This document shows, piece after piece, positions 50,955 through 61,356 of a stretch of 64,000 nucleotides of DNA. The number at the start of each line of letters is the position of its first letter. Positions within the stretch are counted from its first letter, which is position 1. The position numbers and the translations under genes were made by a program. The notes below the pieces were generated by a model that saw nothing but the letters and a program-made list of their open reading frames with translations, was not told the DNA's origin and did no database searches. The DNA is from Qiania dongpingensis (GTDB lineage Bacteria > Bacillota > Clostridia > Lachnospirales > Lachnospiraceae), in assembly GCF_014337195.1 (NCBI RefSeq), contig NZ_CP060634.1, forward strand, positions 2,666,001-2,730,000, in the 5' to 3' direction.

Positions 50955-53777
50955 ATGGCAAAAATGAGAGTCCATGAATTAGCGAAGGAAATAGATAAAA
51001 ATAATAAGGATATACTGGACGTACTTCAGGCGAACGGGGTAAACGTCCAGAGTCCTCTGAGCGTGATCGATGAAGCGCAGGCCGACATGGTCAGAAGGGC
51101 GTATTCACCGAAACCGGAGCCTCAGGAGGAACCCAAGGCAGAAACGGAAGCGGCACCGAAGAAGCGGATTACCGCAGTATTCCGTTCACAGAATAGTTCT
51201 CAGGCCGGAAGAAGCCGTACCGGAGCCAGACCGGCAGGACCCGGAACGAGACGTCCCGGCCAGACCGGGCGTCCGGCGGCTTCCGGTCAGCCGGTGAGAC
51301 AGTCCACAAGGCCTGTCGGACCTAAGCCATCCATAAAACCGGCAGCTTCTGCGGCGTCTGCTCCACAGAAACCGGAAGGAACAGGAAGGCCGGCGCCTCA
51401 AACCGACGTACAGAAGCCGCAGATGAGAGCCCAGGCAGTGACGCCTGCCTCTGCGGAAGGCCGCCAGACAGCGCCTGCTTCGCGCGGAGAGAACCGCCGC
51501 CCGGATCAGCAGAGGACTGCCCGTCCCGCTGGAGAACGGAGCTTTTCGGATAACAGGGAACGCCGTCCGCAGGGAGACCGTCCGTATGACGCGAACAGAA
51601 GGCCGTCAGGAGATCGGAACGGGAGCAGGCCGACCGGCGACAGGACCGGCGGAAACCGCCAGGGCCAGCAGCGTCCCTACGATCCTAACAGGAGACCGGC
51701 TGGAGACCGGAATGGCAGCAGGCCTGCCGGCGGGGAAAGAAGCGGAGACCGTCCGGGCCAGTTTAACAGAGATAACAGAAGGCCCGGGCAGAAGCCGGGA
51801 GATAACAGGAGAAGCGGCGGATTTTCCGTTCCCGCTCCCCAGCTGGACAGCAGCCAGAAGAATTCAGGCAAGCAAAAGCAAAAGCAAGGGAACAGAGCCG
51901 GTAATAAGTACGACAAGAAGCAGGTGGACGATTTTGAGCTTAAGTCCGGGAAGCGCGGAGGAAAGGCATCTGTCAAGTCTCTGGCTAAAGTGCCTGACCA
52001 GAAGACAGAGCCGGTAGTAGAAGTAGTAAAGACCATCGTTCTTCCTGAGATCCTGACGATTAAGGAGCTGGCGGAAAAGATGAAGCTGCAGCCTTCCGTC
52101 ATCGTTAAAAAGCTGTTCCTGCAGGGAAAAGTAGTTACGATCAATCAGGAGATCGATTATGATACGGCAGAAGAGATTGCCATGGAGTTTGATGTCCTTT
52201 GTGAAAAGGAGATCAAGATTGATGTCATAGAAGAGCTTTTAAAGGATACAGAAGATCCCGCGGACAGTATGATTCCGAGATCTCCGGTAGTGTGTGTAAT
52301 GGGCCATGTAGACCACGGCAAGACTTCTCTGCTGGACGCGATTCGGGAGACGAATGTCATCGCCAGAGAGGCAGGCGGGATTACACAGCATATTGGTGCG
52401 TCGGTAGTGGAAATCTCTGGACAGAAGATAACGTTCTTAGATACGCCCGGCCATGAGGCGTTCACTGCCATGAGAATGAGAGGCGCGCAGGCCACGGACA
52501 TCGCAATCCTGGTGGTTGCGGCGGATGACGGTGTCATGCCCCAGACGGTAGAGGCCATCAATCATGCAAAGGCGGCAGGCGTGGAGATCATCGTGGCCAT
52601 TAACAAGATTGACAAACCCAGCGCCAACATCGACCGGGTGAAGCAGGAGTTGTCGGAGTATGAGCTGGTCCCGGAGGATTGGGGCGGAAGTACCATATTT
52701 GCGCCCGTATCGGCCCATACGAAAGAGGGGATTGAAAACCTGCTTGAGATGATTCTTCTGACAGCAGAAGTGAAAGAGCTGAAAGCCAATCCCAGCCGCT
52801 GTGCGAGAGGCCTTGTTATTGAGGCAGAGCTGGATAAAGGAAAAGGCCCGGTGGCTACGATCCTGGTTCAGAAGGGAACGCTCCATGTGGGAGATGCCAT
52901 TGCGGCCGGTTCCTGCTACGGCAAAGTGAGGGCCATGATGGATGATAAGGGACGCCGAGTGAAAGAGGCAGGCCCTTCTACTCCGGTAGAGATTCTGGGC
53001 TTGAACGACGTACCCAGCGCCGGGGAGATATTTGTGGCGCCGGAGTCAGAAAAGGAAGCAAGGAGTTTTGCGGAAACCTTCATTTCAGAGGGAAGAGAAA
53101 AGCTCCTGGATGATACAAAAGCAAAGCTGTCTCTGGATGACCTGTTCAGCCAGATCAAGGCGGGCAATGTAAAAGAACTGGGCATTATCATCAAAGCAGA
53201 TGTCCAGGGCTCCGTGGAAGCGGTGAAGCAGAGCCTTGTGAAACTTTCCAATGAAGAAGTGGTCGTGAAGGTCATTCACGGCGGTGTGGGGGCCATCAAT
53301 GAGTCCGACGTGTCTTTGGCGTCTGCCTCCAACGCGATCATCATCGGCTTTAATGTACGCCCGGATGCGACGGCCAAGTCTATCGCGGAAAGAGAAAAGG
53401 TAGATGTACGCCTTTATAAGGTGATCTATCAGGCAATCGAGGATGTGGAAGCAGCCATGAAGGGGATGCTCGATCCTGTCTTTGAGGAGCAGGTCATCGG
53501 CCATGCCGTTGTACGCCAGACCTTCAAGGCATCAGGAGTTGGGACGATCGCAGGCGGATATGTCATGGATGGCAAGTTCCAGAGGAACTGCAGTGTGAGG
53601 ATCAGCCGCGAAGGAGAGCAGATCTTCGAAGGCCCCCTTGCATCCCTGAAGCGGTTCAAGGACGACGTGAAGGAAGTGGCCAAAGGATTTGAATGCGGAC
53701 TCGTATTCGAGGGATTCAATGACATCAAGGAGGACGACATGGTGGAGGCCTACATCATGGTGGAGGTCCCCAGATAG
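50955..53777 (+). CDS. infB: Translation initiation factor IF-2
   Basis: 940 aa. N-terminal IF2N helix ([20 protein letters not shown]), then a low-complexity Arg/Pro/Gly-rich linker (about 60-300) with near repeats of GDRNGSRP and RRPxGDR, a second IF2N domain near 365, the G domain ([14 protein letters not shown] near 453, DTPGHEAF near 499, NKID near 553), then domains II-IV that bind fMet-tRNA. The linker is longer than in Bacillus. The ATG at 50955 follows CGGAGG; nine codons of upstream frame are not needed. Confidence 0.97.
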   Translation: MAKMRVHELAKEIDKNNKDILDVLQANGVNVQSPLSVIDEAQADMVRRAYSPKPEPQEEPKAETEAAPKKRITAVFRSQNSSQAGRSRTGARPAGPGTRRPGQTGRPAASGQPVRQSTRPVGPKPSIKPAASAASAPQKPEGTGRPAPQTDVQKPQMRAQAVTPASAEGRQTAPASRGENRRPDQQRTARPAGERSFSDNRERRPQGDRPYDANRRPSGDRNGSRPTGDRTGGNRQGQQRPYDPNRRPAGDRNGSRPAGGERSGDRPGQFNRDNRRPGQKPGDNRRSGGFSVPAPQLDSSQKNSGKQKQKQGNRAGNKYDKKQVDDFELKSGKRGGKASVKSLAKVPDQKTEPVVEVVKTIVLPEILTIKELAEKMKLQPSVIVKKLFLQGKVVTINQEIDYDTAEEIAMEFDVLCEKEIKIDVIEELLKDTEDPADSMIPRSPVVCVMGHVDHGKTSLLDAIRETNVIAREAGGITQHIGASVVEISGQKITFLDTPGHEAFTAMRMRGAQATDIAILVVAADDGVMPQTVEAINHAKAAGVEIIVAINKIDKPSANIDRVKQELSEYELVPEDWGGSTIFAPVSAHTKEGIENLLEMILLTAEVKELKANPSRCARGLVIEAELDKGKGPVATILVQKGTLHVGDAIAAGSCYGKVRAMMDDKGRRVKEAGPSTPVEILGLNDVPSAGEIFVAPESEKEARSFAETFISEGREKLLDDTKAKLSLDDLFSQIKAGNVKELGIIIKADVQGSVEAVKQSLVKLSNEEVVVKVIHGGVGAINESDVSLASASNAIIIGFNVRPDATAKSIAEREKVDVRLYKVIYQAIEDVEAAMKGMLDPVFEEQVIGHAVVRQTFKASGVGTIAGGYVMDGKFQRNCSVRISREGEQIFEGPLASLKRFKDDVKEVAKGFECGLVFEGFNDIKEDDMVEAYIMVEVPR

Positions 53778-53804
53778 CCGTAATCCCGGAAGGATTGGTG
53801 AACT

Positions 53805-54203
53805 ATGCGTAAAAACAGCATTAAGAATATCCGTGTCAACAGTGAAGTGCAGAGAGAACTGAGCAATATCATCAGGACTGAGGTAAAAGACCCCAGGATC
53901 CACCCTATGACGTCCGTCGTAGCGGTGGAGGTGGCGCCTGACCTCAAGTACTGTAAGGCTTATATCAGCGTCCTGGGGGACGAAGAGGCGGCAAAGGAGA
54001 CAATCCAGGGCCTGAAAAACGCAGTCGGCTATATCAGAAGGGCCCTGGCGAAATCTGTAAATCTCAGAAACACGCCGGAGATCACCTTCATTCTGGATCA
54101 GTCCATTGAATACGGCGTTCACATGTCGAAGCTGATCGATGACGTTATGGGCGGCAGTACAGAGCCCGAAGAAAGATCTGAGGAAGAGGAACGGCAGGAT
54201 TGA
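53805..54203 (+). CDS. rbfA: Ribosome-binding factor A
   Basis: 132 aa KH-like cold-shock 30S factor. IKNIRVNSEVQRELSNIIRT near residue 5, then PDLKYCKAYISVLGDEE near 46 and PEITFILDQSIEYGVHM near 89. An acidic tail ends the protein. It starts 27 bases after infB. Confidence 0.95.
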   Translation: MRKNSIKNIRVNSEVQRELSNIIRTEVKDPRIHPMTSVVAVEVAPDLKYCKAYISVLGDEEAAKETIQGLKNAVGYIRRALAKSVNLRNTPEITFILDQSIEYGVHMSKLIDDVMGGSTEPEERSEEEERQD

Positions 54204-54249
54204 GAATGCCGCGGGGAAGACAGCGAAACAGGGATAGAAAGGAGCAGAT

Positions 54250-55215
54250 ATGGAACAGCTTAAGGAGATCTTGACCGAAGTGAATAATGTTGCTGTCATC
54301 GGGCACGTAAGGCCGGACGGAGACTGTGTCGGCTCCTGCCTGGGACTCCGGAACTATCTGGAGCTGTCGGCGCCGGAGCTTCAGGTCCAGGTGTACCTGG
54401 AACCTTTTCCGGAGGCATTCAGCTTTTTAAAAGGAGCGGATACTGTAAGTCATGACACAGCCGACGGAAATGTATACGATCTTTGTATTGTGCTGGATGC
54501 CAGTGACAAAGAACGGTTGGGAGGTTTCGCGGGTTATTTTGACCATGCGGGGAAAACAGTCTGCATTGATCATCATGTGACGAATACCGGTTTTGCCGGA
54601 CTCATGCATGTGCGTCCGGAATGTAGCGCGACCAGTGAAGCTCTCTATATGCTGATGGATGACGCTTATGTGGACAGACAAGTGGCAGAATGCCTTTATA
54701 TGGGCATCGTTCACGATACCGGGGTGTTCAAGCACTCCAATACTACAAGAGCTACTATGGAGATTGCAGGACGGCTCATTGAGAAAGGAATTCCATTCTC
54801 CGAGATCATAGACAGGACTTTTTATGAGAAGACTTATAAACAGAATCAGATTTTAGGCAGGGCTTTGACAGAAAGTGTGCTGTTTATGGACGGAACCTGT
54901 ATTTATTCGGCGGTGCGCCAGAAGGACCTGGATTTTTATCAGGTGGATACTAAGGAACTGGACGGAATCATCGACCAGCTGAGAATTACCAAAGGTGTGG
55001 AATGTGCTGTCTTTTTATATGAAACGGCACCGCAGGAATTCAAGGTCAGCATGCGTTCGAACAACGTAGTAGATGTGAGCCGGATTGCCGCGTTTTTCGG
55101 CGGCGGCGGCCATGTGAGGGCGGCCGGATGCACGATGACAGGCTCTGTATATGATGTGTTAAATAACCTTTCAGAGCGTATAGAGATGCAGCTTATGGAC
55201 GCCGGCCTGAGATAG
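54250..55215 (+). CDS. nrnA: DHH/DHHA1 phosphoesterase (NrnA-like)
   Basis: 321 aa. Nano-RNase/3'-phosphoadenosine phosphatase type, splitting short RNAs and pAp. DHH domain motifs: HVRPDGDCVGSCLGL near residue 19, VLDASD near 80, CIDHHVTN near 104, GIVHDTGVFKHSN near 153; DHHA1 ends with FFGGGGHVRAAGCTM near 284. The name nrnA is by family, not proven. Confidence 0.92.
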   Translation: MEQLKEILTEVNNVAVIGHVRPDGDCVGSCLGLRNYLELSAPELQVQVYLEPFPEAFSFLKGADTVSHDTADGNVYDLCIVLDASDKERLGGFAGYFDHAGKTVCIDHHVTNTGFAGLMHVRPECSATSEALYMLMDDAYVDRQVAECLYMGIVHDTGVFKHSNTTRATMEIAGRLIEKGIPFSEIIDRTFYEKTYKQNQILGRALTESVLFMDGTCIYSAVRQKDLDFYQVDTKELDGIIDQLRITKGVECAVFLYETAPQEFKVSMRSNNVVDVSRIAAFFGGGGHVRAAGCTMTGSVYDVLNNLSERIEMQLMDAGLR

Positions 55216-55237
55216 CCTGGAAGCGGGAAGATCAGTT

Positions 55238-56197
55238 ATGGATGGATTATTGAATATATATAAAGAGCGGGGCTTTACCTCCCACGATGTGGTGGCAAAG
55301 CTCCGTGGAATTTTAAAACAGAAAAAGATCGGTCATACAGGGACTCTCGATCCGGACGCGGAAGGCGTTCTGCCGGTCTGCCTGGGAAAAGGGACAAAAG
55401 TCTGTGAACTTTTGGCAGACAAGGATAAGACGTACCGGGCGGTGCTTCTGCTTGGAATGGAGACTGATACTCAGGATGTCACGGGACAGGTAATCGCCAG
55501 GTCTTCCGCAGATGTGAATGAGGAAAGTGTCCGGGAAGCGGTCCTGGGGTTTATCGGGCCGTATGCCCAGGTGCCTCCGATGTATTCTGCCCTGAAGGTC
55601 GGCGGAAAGAAGCTGTATGAGTTTGCCAGACAGGGAAAAGAAATAGAAAGAGCCGCGCGGCCGGTGACGATCCATGAGATCGCCATAGAAAAAATGGAAC
55701 TTCCCCGGGTGACATTGACGGTTACTTGTTCGAAAGGGACTTATATCCGTACACTCTGCCATGATATCGGTAAGAAATTGGGATGCGGGGGCTGTATGGA
55801 GTCACTGATCCGAGTGAGGGTCGCCGGTTTTCGTTTGGAAGATGCGCTGACTCTTTCACAGGTAGAGCTTCTGCGTGATGAGGGAGCGCTGGGGGAGAAG
55901 CTGATCTCCATAGATTCTCTGTTCCCCGAGTATCCAGCTTACCGAGCGGCAGAAGGGACGGAGAAGCTTCTTTATAACGGAAATCCTTTGAAGCTGTCGG
56001 AGCTTGACAGAGAAGAAGAGGATAGAGCAGGAACAGATACCGGAGAGGAAACAGAGAATAAGACAGAAGAGAAGATTCGGCTGTATGACAGGCGCGGGCA
56101 GTTCATGGGGATTTATTCCTTTGACGAGGCTATTCGGCGGTACCGCCCTGTGAAGTTGTTTTTCACAGTTCCCGACGGAGTAATGGAGGAAAGATAA
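55238..56197 (+). CDS. truB: tRNA pseudouridine-55 synthase
   Basis: 319 aa. KRNA-fold enzyme making Psi55 in tRNA. GFTSHDVVAKLRGIL near residue 12 and IGHTGTLDPDAEGVLPV near 32 with catalytic Asp (GTLDPDA). PPMYSALKVGGKKLYEFAR near 112 and SKGTYIRTL near 162 complete it. A Glu/Thr-rich insert (residues about 253-278) precedes the C-terminal domain. Its stop overlaps the ribF start by one base. Confidence 0.96.
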   Translation: MDGLLNIYKERGFTSHDVVAKLRGILKQKKIGHTGTLDPDAEGVLPVCLGKGTKVCELLADKDKTYRAVLLLGMETDTQDVTGQVIARSSADVNEESVREAVLGFIGPYAQVPPMYSALKVGGKKLYEFARQGKEIERAARPVTIHEIAIEKMELPRVTLTVTCSKGTYIRTLCHDIGKKLGCGGCMESLIRVRVAGFRLEDALTLSQVELLRDEGALGEKLISIDSLFPEYPAYRAAEGTEKLLYNGNPLKLSELDREEEDRAGTDTGEETENKTEEKIRLYDRRGQFMGIYSFDEAIRRYRPVKLFFTVPDGVMEER

Positions 56198-57132
56198 TGG
56201 AACTGATCACCGGACGGACGGAGATTTCTACGGATCGGCCTTCTGCGGTTACCCTGGGGAAATTTGACGGCATTCACAGAGGGCATCAAAAGCTTATAAA
56301 TGAATTGTTCCTGGCCAGGGAACAGGGGCTTCAGGCTGTGGTCTTTACATTCCTTCGCCCTCCGAAGAATCTTGTGGACGGCGAGGCACAGCCTGTGCTG
56401 CTCACAAACCGGGAAAAAAGGGCTCATATGGAAAAACTGGGCGTTGAACTTATGATAGAATATCCCTTTACTGAGGAAGTACACCATATGGAGCCGGAGT
56501 ATTTTGTGGAAAAGGTATTGGCTGAGGGATTGAAGGCGAAAAAGATCATAACCGGACCGGACTTTTGCTTTGGATACAAAAGGCGGGGAAATGTGGCGCT
56601 TCTTAAGGAGCTTGCGCCCCGGCATGGATATGAAGTGGAAGTGATGGAAAAAGCAGTTGCGGAAGACGGACAGATCATCAGCAGCACGCTCATAAGAAGA
56701 GAGCTTTTGATGGGAAATGTGGAGCGGGCGAATGAGCTGCTGGGATATCCCTATACGGTAACGGGTGAAGTGGTGCACGGAAATCACCTGGGGAGGACCT
56801 TTGGCATGCCCACCATTAACCAGATTCCGGTGGAGGACAAGCTTCTTCCGCCCAACGGCGTATATGTGTCGAAGGTGGAAATAGACGGTTCGGTCTACCA
56901 AAGTGTGTCCAATGTGGGATATAAACCGACCATAGCCGGAAAATACCCGAAGGGTGTGGAAACCTATATTTTCGGTTTTGATAAAGACGTATATGGAAGG
57001 ATCCTGGATGTCCAGCTGTTCCACTACCTTCGAAAAGAAGAAAAATTCAGTTCCGTGGCGGCGCTGAAGGCTCAGCTTAAACGAGACGCGGAGGACAGTC
57101 TTGCTTTTTTTGAACAGCGGCCGGGATTGTAA
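56197..57132 (+). CDS. ribF: Bifunctional riboflavin kinase / FAD synthetase
   Basis: 311 aa. N-terminal FMN adenylyltransferase (LGKFDGIHRGHQKLINEL near residue 21; ISSTLIRREL near 159) and C-terminal flavokinase (GRTFGMPTINQIPVEDKLLP near 196; YVSKVEIDGSVYQSVSNVGY near 223). Makes FMN and FAD from riboflavin. Last gene of the nusA operon. Confidence 0.96.
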   Translation: MELITGRTEISTDRPSAVTLGKFDGIHRGHQKLINELFLAREQGLQAVVFTFLRPPKNLVDGEAQPVLLTNREKRAHMEKLGVELMIEYPFTEEVHHMEPEYFVEKVLAEGLKAKKIITGPDFCFGYKRRGNVALLKELAPRHGYEVEVMEKAVAEDGQIISSTLIRRELLMGNVERANELLGYPYTVTGEVVHGNHLGRTFGMPTINQIPVEDKLLPPNGVYVSKVEIDGSVYQSVSNVGYKPTIAGKYPKGVETYIFGFDKDVYGRILDVQLFHYLRKEEKFSSVAALKAQLKRDAEDSLAFFEQRPGL

Positions 57133-57163
57133 CGGAAAACAAGCGCTTTGCATAAAAATCATG

Positions 57164-57192
57164 TTTACTTTTTGTAAAACGTATGCTATACT
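57164..57192 (+). promoter_or_regulatory. rpsO promoter
   Basis: TTTACT (57164-57169), 17, TATACT (57187-57192). The leader (57200-57284) has an imperfect ACACC/GGTGT stem (about 57213-57260), which might bind S15 for autoregulation; no known leader class is named here. Confidence 0.75.
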
Positions 57193-57284
57193 GGCATGGT
57201 GTAAAAATGCGCCGACACCCAGCTTCTGGATACTCCAACCGATGCCTGGTGCCAGGTGTGAATAAGAATAAGGAGGAAATTGAA

Positions 57285-57551
57285 ATGATTTCTAAGGAAA
57301 AGAAAGCAGAGATTATTGAAGCTTATGGAAGGAAACCCGGCGATACCGGTTCACCGGAGGTTCAGATCGCGATCTTAACAGAGCGTATCACAGAGCTGAC
57401 TGAACATCTCAAAGTAAATCAGAAGGATCATCATTCCAGACGCGGTCTTTTGAAAATGGTAGGTCAGAGACGCGGCCTTCTGGATTATCTGAAGAGAAGT
57501 GACATCGAGGCATATCGTAATTTGATCGTTCGTTTGGGAATCAGAAAATAA
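57285..57551 (+). CDS. rpsO: 30S ribosomal protein S15
   Basis: 88 aa, matching the family. Starts [20 protein letters not shown], with [21 protein letters not shown] and [27 protein letters not shown] precedes the ATG at 57285. It is a separate transcript followed by a terminator, then pnp, the usual rpsO-pnp order. Confidence 0.97.
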   Translation: MISKEKKAEIIEAYGRKPGDTGSPEVQIAILTERITELTEHLKVNQKDHHSRRGLLKMVGQRRGLLDYLKRSDIEAYRNLIVRLGIRK

Positions 57552-57570
57552 TCGTGGATTTTGAAAGCAT

Positions 57571-57599
57571 CAGGGTGGAGAAATCCACCCTGTTCTTTT
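57571..57599 (+). terminator. Terminator after rpsO
   Basis: CAGGGTGGA-GAAA-TCCACCCTG followed by TTCTTTT; GAAA tetraloop. Confidence 0.9.
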
Positions 57600-57633
57600 A
57601 AGACAAAACCTATTAACAGGCGGGAGTTTACAT

Positions 57634-57706
57634 TGAGACCACTGAAAAGCGCAGCTTATGTGCAGGGAAGCTGTGTTTCTCAGTAGTTTCGGTGTTTTCC
57701 GTCTCA
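57634..57706 (+). promoter_or_regulatory. pnp leader stem structure
   Basis: TGAGAC (57634-57639) pairs with GTCTCA (57701-57706). Inside, CTGA/TCAG and AGCTT/AAGCT make further stems. pnp mRNA is often cut in its leader by RNase III and bound by PNPase itself; this fold could play that role. Confidence 0.55.
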
Positions 57707-57726
57707 GAAAGAAAAGGAGATATCAT

Positions 57727-59841
57727 ATGTATAAGAGTTTTTCAATGGAACTGGCCGGAAGAACCCTGACGGTTGATGTGGGCAGAGTGGCGGCTCAGGC
57801 CAATGGCGCTGCGTTCATGCATTATGGGGACACTGTGGTCCTTTCCACGGCTACCGCATCCGACAAACCCAGGGAGGGCATCGACTTCTTCCCCCTGAGC
57901 GTGGAATTCGAGGAAAAGATGTATGCAGTCGGAAAGATTCCCGGAGGATTTAACAGAAGAGAAGGAAAAGCTTCTGAGAATTCAGTCCTCACAGCGCGGG
58001 TGATCGATCGTCCCATGCGTCCTCTGTTCCCCAAGGATTACAGAAATGACGTCACCCTGAACAATTTGGTCATGTCGGTGGATCCGGAATGTAGTCCTGA
58101 ACTCACGGCTATGCTGGGTTCTGCCATCGCAGTTTCCATTTCGGACATTCCCTTTGACGGCCCTACGGCAGCAACTTTGGTCGGCATGATCGACGGAGAG
58201 TTGATTTTCAACCCCACCGCTGCCCAGAAGCAGGTTTCTGATCTGGCTCTTACAGTAGCTTCCACCAGGGATAAGGTCATCATGATAGAGGCTGGGGCCA
58301 ATGAAGTGCCGGAGGATAAGATGATTGAAGCGATCTTTGCGGCTCACGCGCTGAATCAGGAAGTCATCAAATTCATTGATACAATCGTAGCAGAGTGCGG
58401 AAAGCCCAAGCACAGCTATGAAAGCTGCGAAGTTCCCTCAGAGCTGTGGGATGACATGACTTCCGCAATTCCTTCTGACGCTATGGAAGCCGCTGTCTTT
58501 ACGGATGTGAAGCAGGTGAGAGAAGAAAACATCAAAAAGCTGGAAGCCGAGCTGGAAGAACGCTATGCGGAAGAGCATCCCGACTGGGTGCCCCTTATTG
58601 GAGAGGCCCTGTATAAATACCAGAAGAAGACGGTTCGCAAGATGATTCTTAAGGATCACAAGCGTCCCGACGGCAGACAGATCACACAGATTCGCCCTTT
58701 GGCGGCAGAGGTGGATATCCTGCCCAGAGTGCACGGTTCCGGTATGTTTACCCGTGGACAGACTCAGATTCTCAACGCATGTACCCTTGCGCCGCTTTCT
58801 GAGCGCCAGAAGTTAGACGGGCTGGATGGCAACGAGACGTCCAAGAGATATATGCACCATTACAATTTTCCTTCCTACTCAGTAGGCGAGACGAAACCCA
58901 GCAGAGGGCCGGGACGCCGTGAAATCGGCCATGGAGCGCTGGCAGAAAGAGCCTTGATTCCCGTGCTTCCTTCGGAAGAGGAATTCCCTTACGCGATTCG
59001 GACGGTTTCGGAGACGATGGAGTCCAATGGTTCTACTTCTCAGGCCAGTGTATGCGCGTCTTCCCTGTCGCTGATGGCGGCAGGCGTACCCATTAAGAGA
59101 GCGGTTGCGGGCATCTCCTGCGGTCTGGTGACCGGGGATACAGATGACGATTACATTGTACTGACGGATATCCAGGGTCTGGAGGATTTCTTCGGCGACA
59201 TGGATTTCAAGGTGGCGGGAACGCATAAGGGCATCACGGCCATCCAGATGGATATCAAGATCCATGGGCTCACGAGGCCGATCATCGAGGAGGCCATCGC
59301 CAAGACAAAGGAAGCCAGGTATTATATTCTGGATGAGGTTATGAACCCTGTGATTTCAGAGCCCAGACATGAAGTGGGTAAATATGCGCCCAAAATTCTG
59401 CAGATTCAGATCGATCCCACAAAGATTGGTGATGTGGTCGGCAAGCAGGGCAAGGTCATCAACAGGATTATTGAAGAGACTGGTGTGAAGATTGACATCG
59501 AAGATGACGGTTCCGTTTCCGTGTGCGGTACAGACAAGGAAATGATCGACAGAGCGATAACGATCATCAACCGTATTGTCAATGACGTGGAGGCCGGCGA
59601 AATTATCACTGGAAAAGTCGTACGGATCATGAACTTCGGCGCTTTTGTGGAGCTGGCTCCCAATAAGGACGGTCTGATTCATATTTCGAAGCTTTCTCAG
59701 AAGCGTGTGGAGAAGGTGGAGGATGTCGTGAACATCGGCGATGAAGTGACTGTGAAGGTACTGGAAATCGACCGTATGGGAAGAATCAATCTGAGTCTGA
59801 AGGATGTCCCTCAGGAAAAAGCGGGAGAGCCTTCTAAGTAA
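57727..59841 (+). CDS. pnp: Polyribonucleotide nucleotidyltransferase (PNPase)
   Basis: 704 aa. Phosphorolytic 3'-5' exoribonuclease of the degradosome. Two RNase PH domains (FSMELAGRTLTVDVGRVAAQ near residue 4; GRQITQIRPLAAEVDILPR near 317), linker helical domain, then KH (IGDVVGKQGKVINRIIEETG near 567) and S1 (GEIITGKVVRIMNFGAFVEL near 622). The second PH catalytic Asp lies in DIQGLEDFFGDMDFKVAGT near 480. The ATG at 57727 is used; the frame runs on 23 codons upstream. Confidence 0.97.
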   Translation: MYKSFSMELAGRTLTVDVGRVAAQANGAAFMHYGDTVVLSTATASDKPREGIDFFPLSVEFEEKMYAVGKIPGGFNRREGKASENSVLTARVIDRPMRPLFPKDYRNDVTLNNLVMSVDPECSPELTAMLGSAIAVSISDIPFDGPTAATLVGMIDGELIFNPTAAQKQVSDLALTVASTRDKVIMIEAGANEVPEDKMIEAIFAAHALNQEVIKFIDTIVAECGKPKHSYESCEVPSELWDDMTSAIPSDAMEAAVFTDVKQVREENIKKLEAELEERYAEEHPDWVPLIGEALYKYQKKTVRKMILKDHKRPDGRQITQIRPLAAEVDILPRVHGSGMFTRGQTQILNACTLAPLSERQKLDGLDGNETSKRYMHHYNFPSYSVGETKPSRGPGRREIGHGALAERALIPVLPSEEEFPYAIRTVSETMESNGSTSQASVCASSLSLMAAGVPIKRAVAGISCGLVTGDTDDDYIVLTDIQGLEDFFGDMDFKVAGTHKGITAIQMDIKIHGLTRPIIEEAIAKTKEARYYILDEVMNPVISEPRHEVGKYAPKILQIQIDPTKIGDVVGKQGKVINRIIEETGVKIDIEDDGSVSVCGTDKEMIDRAITIINRIVNDVEAGEIITGKVVRIMNFGAFVELAPNKDGLIHISKLSQKRVEKVEDVVNIGDEVTVKVLEIDRMGRINLSLKDVPQEKAGEPSK

Positions 59842-59884
59842 AAGAAGGTCTGATACCTGTAAACTGAATATGGTAAATAGAACT

Positions 59885-59921
59885 GTGCGGTAGGAGACAA
59901 AGGATTTCTGCCGCACTTTTT
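59885..59921 (+). terminator. Terminator after pnp
   Basis: GTGCGG (59885-59890) / CCGCAC (59911-59916), with inner AG/CT pairs, then five T. Confidence 0.8.
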
Positions 59922-59931
59922 CTAAAAGCGG

Positions 59932-60912
59932 CTAATGGCAGCACATTTTTTCATGGGAGAAGAGGACAAGGCCCAGATGGCGGCCGGCCGCCCGGTAGAC
60001 ATAGATATGGTCAGATAGGACTTCATCAGGGGCGACGTCGGTTTCATTGATCTCCCGGACCATATTTTGAAGAGAATCCGGGGACGGGCTTTTTTTGCAG
60101 GGAAGGAGTATGACTTCATGTATAGAGCTGGGAAGAACATAGAAATCGTCGTTTAGTTCATTCGCAAATTTCTGCAGAACCTCGTCGTACAGCAGGCAGA
60201 CCGCGCCAAAGGCACGTTCGCGGTTTGTCAGGATATACATGGGATTTGCCGGCTTTTTTTCCGGGGCATTGTCTGCCATGCCGGCTGACAGACAGTCGTA
60301 AACAGATGGGTCTTTTTTCAGAAAAGAATTGCCGTCACGTTCTAGAATCTCCCGTATCAGCTGATCCATAGGACGTATTTCACAGCCATAATGAGAGCGA
60401 GTGTTGGAAAATGCCAAAAGGTACAGTTCTTCCGCGGACGTTTCCCAGAGTTCCATATGCCTTTTATGGATAAGTGCTGTGGAGCTGCCGATAAAATCGT
60501 TTTCTATAGTGAAATAAAAGACAACAGCCAAATCCAAGAATGGAATGAAGGGAAGGTCCTCCAGCAGCGTTTTATTGGCGGCGCGGTTTATAAGACGGAA
60601 AGCAATCTTTCCTTTCAGCCGTTCAAAGTCCTGGAACAGCGCCACGTCGAAACTGGCGGGACAGCGGTGGGCTTCGTAGACGCATTCGATATCCGAGAGG
60701 ATATCCTGCATGGAAGCGCCGTTCAGATATTCCTCATAGTAATCGTTGAGATATATGGTGGGAGTGATGTTTTCTCCCGGCTGCATAATAAGAAGGCCGT
60801 CGAGACGCAGGCCATTGTTTTTCAGTACAGGCTGAATGGATACAGAAGCCTGGCTGTCCATGCGGTGCTCCATCTGACAACGGATTTGAGACAGAAAATC
60901 AGGATAGTTCAT
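59932..60912 (-). CDS. DUF5688 family protein
   Basis: 326 aa, of the DUF5688 family that is abundant in Lachnospiraceae and of unknown function. It starts MNYPDFLSQIRCQMEHRMDS, with the characteristic VLKNNGLRLDGLLI and PTIYLNDYYEEYLNG near residues 30-60, and a C-terminal AVCLLYDEVLQKFANELND and IYVYRAAGRHLGLV. No signal peptide or membrane segment; likely cytoplasmic. An upstream ATG (60927) overlaps the GGAGG, so 60912 is used. It converges on the pnp terminator. Confidence 0.85.
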   Translation of the reverse strand: MNYPDFLSQIRCQMEHRMDSQASVSIQPVLKNNGLRLDGLLIMQPGENITPTIYLNDYYEEYLNGASMQDILSDIECVYEAHRCPASFDVALFQDFERLKGKIAFRLINRAANKTLLEDLPFIPFLDLAVVFYFTIENDFIGSSTALIHKRHMELWETSAEELYLLAFSNTRSHYGCEIRPMDQLIREILERDGNSFLKKDPSVYDCLSAGMADNAPEKKPANPMYILTNRERAFGAVCLLYDEVLQKFANELNDDFYVLPSSIHEVILLPCKKSPSPDSLQNMVREINETDVAPDEVLSDHIYVYRAAGRHLGLVLFSHEKMCCH

Positions 60913-61111
60913 AGAAAATACCTCCAAAGAAGCGGAATACCCGTGTAAGAAACGGGGTTTCCGTAAAAGAAATGAATAGTTAGGATACCAGGCAGGATAA
61001 GGGATGCAGAAGTATTAGAAAAAACAGCTGCAAAATAACTGCTGATAACAAAATCTTCAATTGACAAATTCTAAAAGGGAATCGGCGCCGAACGGCTGAA
61101 AAAAGAAGGAC

Positions 61112-61183
61112 TGCACCTGAGTGGAATCGAACCACCGCACGTGGCTCCGGAGGCCACTGCTCTATCCACTGAGCTACAGGTGC
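61112..61183 (-). tRNA. tRNA-Arg (anticodon CCG)
   Basis: Acceptor GCACCTG/CAGGTGC, anticodon stem GTGGC/GCCAC with loop CTCCGGA, T arm GGTGG-TTCGATT-CCACT (one wobble). Anticodon CCG reads CGG. Discriminator A; CCA not encoded. Confidence 0.95.
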
Positions 61184-61205
61184 ATGTAAAAGTCCGTCGA
61201 AGAAT

Positions 61206-61234
61206 ATTCTAACTCATTTGCGAGAGAAGGGCAA
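61206..61234 (-). promoter_or_regulatory. tRNA-Arg promoter
   Basis: On the minus strand: TTGCCC (61234-61229), 17-base spacer, TAGAAT (61211-61206). Confidence 0.75.
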
Positions 61235-61270
61235 GTGAAAAATGAAAAAAATTAAAAAATTATGAGTTTG

Positions 61271-61299
61271 TTGCATTTTTATGGTTTTTTTGCTATTAT
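61271..61299 (+). promoter_or_regulatory. Promoter of the SH3-domain protein gene
   Basis: TTGCAT (61271-61276), 17-base spacer, TATTAT (61294-61299), 57 bases before the start. Confidence 0.75.
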
Positions 61300-61356
61300 G
61301 TACACATGCTCAAGATGGCGGCCTGTCGGCTGCTTGTCAGAAAAGGAGGCTTTTGA

